A DNA stretch of 64,000 bases from Deinococcus yavapaiensis KR-236 (GTDB lineage Bacteria > Deinococcota > Deinococci > Deinococcales > Deinococcaceae). The notes under the pieces were generated by a model, which searched no databases, was not told where the DNA came from, and was given only the letters and a program-made list of their open reading frames with translations. A program made the translations under genes and the position numbers. Position 1 is the first letter of the stretch; each line of letters opens with the position of its first letter. Where the stretch lies: positions 185,989 to 249,988 of the forward strand of contig NZ_QJSX01000006.1 of the NCBI RefSeq assembly GCF_003217515.1, read 5' to 3'. Positions 62,610-64,000 of the stretch are shown one piece after another.

Positions 62610-63284
62610 CTACAAGACGGGCGCGCCCGTGGTGCCTTCCACCCACTGCTCGCCGTTCTCGCCGACTTCCAGCTTCCACACCGGCAGATACACCTTGAGA
62701 TGCTCGATCAGGAAATCGCAGGCCTCGATCGCCGCTCGCCGATGAGGACTTCCCACTCCGATCACGATGCTGGGCTCGGCGGGCCGTAGCTCTCCGACGC
62801 GGTGAGCGATGTAGATCCCGGCGCAGGCGTGCCGTTGACGCGCGAGGTCGACGGCGTCTCGCATCACGCGTATTGCCATGGGCGCGTACGCTTCATAGCG
62901 CAAGTAGGAGATGTCGATGCCTTTGTTGGGAGAGCGGACCGTTCCGACGAAGTAACTCTGCGCTCCCCACTCGGGCCGTACGAGGAATGTCTGCGCTTCG
63001 TCCAAGCTTAGTGGCTCCGACCTCACGAGGCAGCGAGTCTCGTCGCCCGCGCCGCCCGCGACGGGAGGCAGGAAGGCGATCTCCACGTTTTGGGAAACGG
63101 GCGTGTCAGCCGTGGCGTACCGCTCGTCGACGGCGATCATGCAGCCGGACAGCGAGACACCGTATGCGCGCTCGACGGCGTCGGCGACGTCTCGTACGGT
63201 GGCGGATTCGGAAACCTCGATGCGAGCGCTTTCGATGCCCGCTTCGCGCTTCAAGCGCGCGAACAGGAGGATGTTGACGATCAT
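62610..63284 (-). CDS. MoaD-MoaE fusion, molybdopterin synthase
   Basis: 224 residues from ATG 63284. Residues 1-78 are MoaD: MIVNILLFARLKREAG through IAFLPPVAGG, with the terminal Gly77-Gly78 now internal. From about 83 the MoaE domain follows: WGAQSYFVGTVR, YEAYAPMA, IAHRVGELRP, SPHRRAAIEACDFLIEHLK and the catalytic lysines of VWKLEVGENGEQW. It resembles mycobacterial MoaX, which is cleaved after the Gly-Gly pair so that thiocarboxylation is possible. Makes molybdopterin from cPMP. Confidence 0.92.
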   Translation of the reverse strand: MIVNILLFARLKREAGIESARIEVSESATVRDVADAVERAYGVSLSGCMIAVDERYATADTPVSQNVEIAFLPPVAGGAGDETRCLVRSEPLSLDEAQTFLVRPEWGAQSYFVGTVRSPNKGIDISYLRYEAYAPMAIRVMRDAVDLARQRHACAGIYIAHRVGELRPAEPSIVIGVGSPHRRAAIEACDFLIEHLKVYLPVWKLEVGENGEQWVEGTTGAPVL

Positions 63285-63296
63285 GCGGTCAGGTTA
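63285..63296 (-). promoter_or_regulatory. -10-like element for leaderless MoaD-MoaE gene
   Basis: On the minus strand TAACCT (plus 63291-63296) is 6 nt before the ATG. It lies back to back with the 23S promoter. Confidence 0.5.
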
Positions 63297-63307
63297 ACAC
63301 GGGGGTG

Positions 63308-63336
63308 TTGACAAGTTTTAGTTTGAGGACTATTCT
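63308..63336 (+). promoter_or_regulatory. Promoter of the 23S rRNA gene
   Basis: Perfect TTGACA (63308-63313), 17-nt spacer, TATTCT (63331-63336), about 75 nt before the predicted mature 5' end. Confidence 0.85.
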
Positions 63337-63410
63337 TTCTGAGCCTCGATTGAGGCGAGCAGGATGACAACCGGAAGCGACACACGCAAAGTGTGAAATG
63401 AAGGACCAAA

Positions 63411-64000
<590 letters not shown>

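Overview
The window is a contiguous, GC-rich chromosomal segment, almost certainly from a Deinococcus-type bacterium. This is inferred from gene content: a DUF4385 protein, an N-terminally extended Dps, MglA/MglB, a MoxR-VWA pair, a pseudo-PLP/HRDC fusion, a MoaD-MoaE fusion, an archaeal-type phosphoglycerate mutase, and a 23S rRNA gene with its own promoter and no 16S gene upstream. I see no insertion sequence, prophage or CRISPR array. Gene density is high and most genes sit in short operons closed by long perfect hairpins.

Layout. 1-5250: 3' end of a SpoIID-like gene, then a tight four-gene plus-strand operon (LptD-like barrel, lipoprotein, methylmalonyl-CoA epimerase, VanZ) whose junctions all share a GTGA or TTGA overlap. 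5255-9896 (minus): csaB, a DUF5693 membrane protein, udk and a Glu/Leu/Phe/Val dehydrogenase homologue lacking its catalytic lysine. 10256-14562 (plus): an orphan E3-binding-domain protein, purA, folE and a P1 (DmpA-type) peptidase. 14563-22100: a thioredoxin-reductase-like flavoprotein, a double-GNAT protein, a metallophosphoesterase, a Ycf46-like AAA ATPase, DUF4385, Dps, an MBL-fold hydrolase and a broken gene fragment. 22279-25036: MoxR ATPase plus VWA partner. 25093-30659: a TPR/degenerate-GGDEF protein, an orphan response regulator, a secreted phosphodiester glycosidase and mglB-mglA. 30740-37280: ACT and GNAT proteins, a dienoyl-CoA isomerase/2,4-dienoyl-CoA reductase pair followed by a GH31 glucosidase, a UDP-sugar-epimerase-like protein and a DUF7009-like protein. 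37305-45076: a PAS-PAS-GAF-GGDEF-EAL protein, an MFS transporter, acs and a second acyl-CoA ligase. 45171-57338: queuosine precursor transporter, lipoprotein, Sir2, flavin reductase, DUF2270, mutY, isoprenyl transferase, HRDC fusion, trmH, TerC, apgM, SDR, M24 peptidase and an IscA-type protein. 57420-61433: oligopeptide ABC transporter genes (binding protein and two permeases, no ATPase). 61469-63284: ruvC, PrsW-like and MoaD-MoaE. 63308-64000: promoter and 5' part of 23S rRNA.

The clearest window-wide signal is a -10-like hexamer placed 6 or 7 nt before the start codon, usually with no Shine-Dalgarno sequence, at more than fifteen genes. That fits the abundant leaderless mRNAs known in Deinococcus. 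The most unusual proteins are enzyme-derived but apparently non-catalytic: the dehydrogenase without its lysine, the PLP-fold domain without its lysine fused to HRDC, the E2-like protein without a lipoyl domain, and the GGDEF domain reduced to DDARF.
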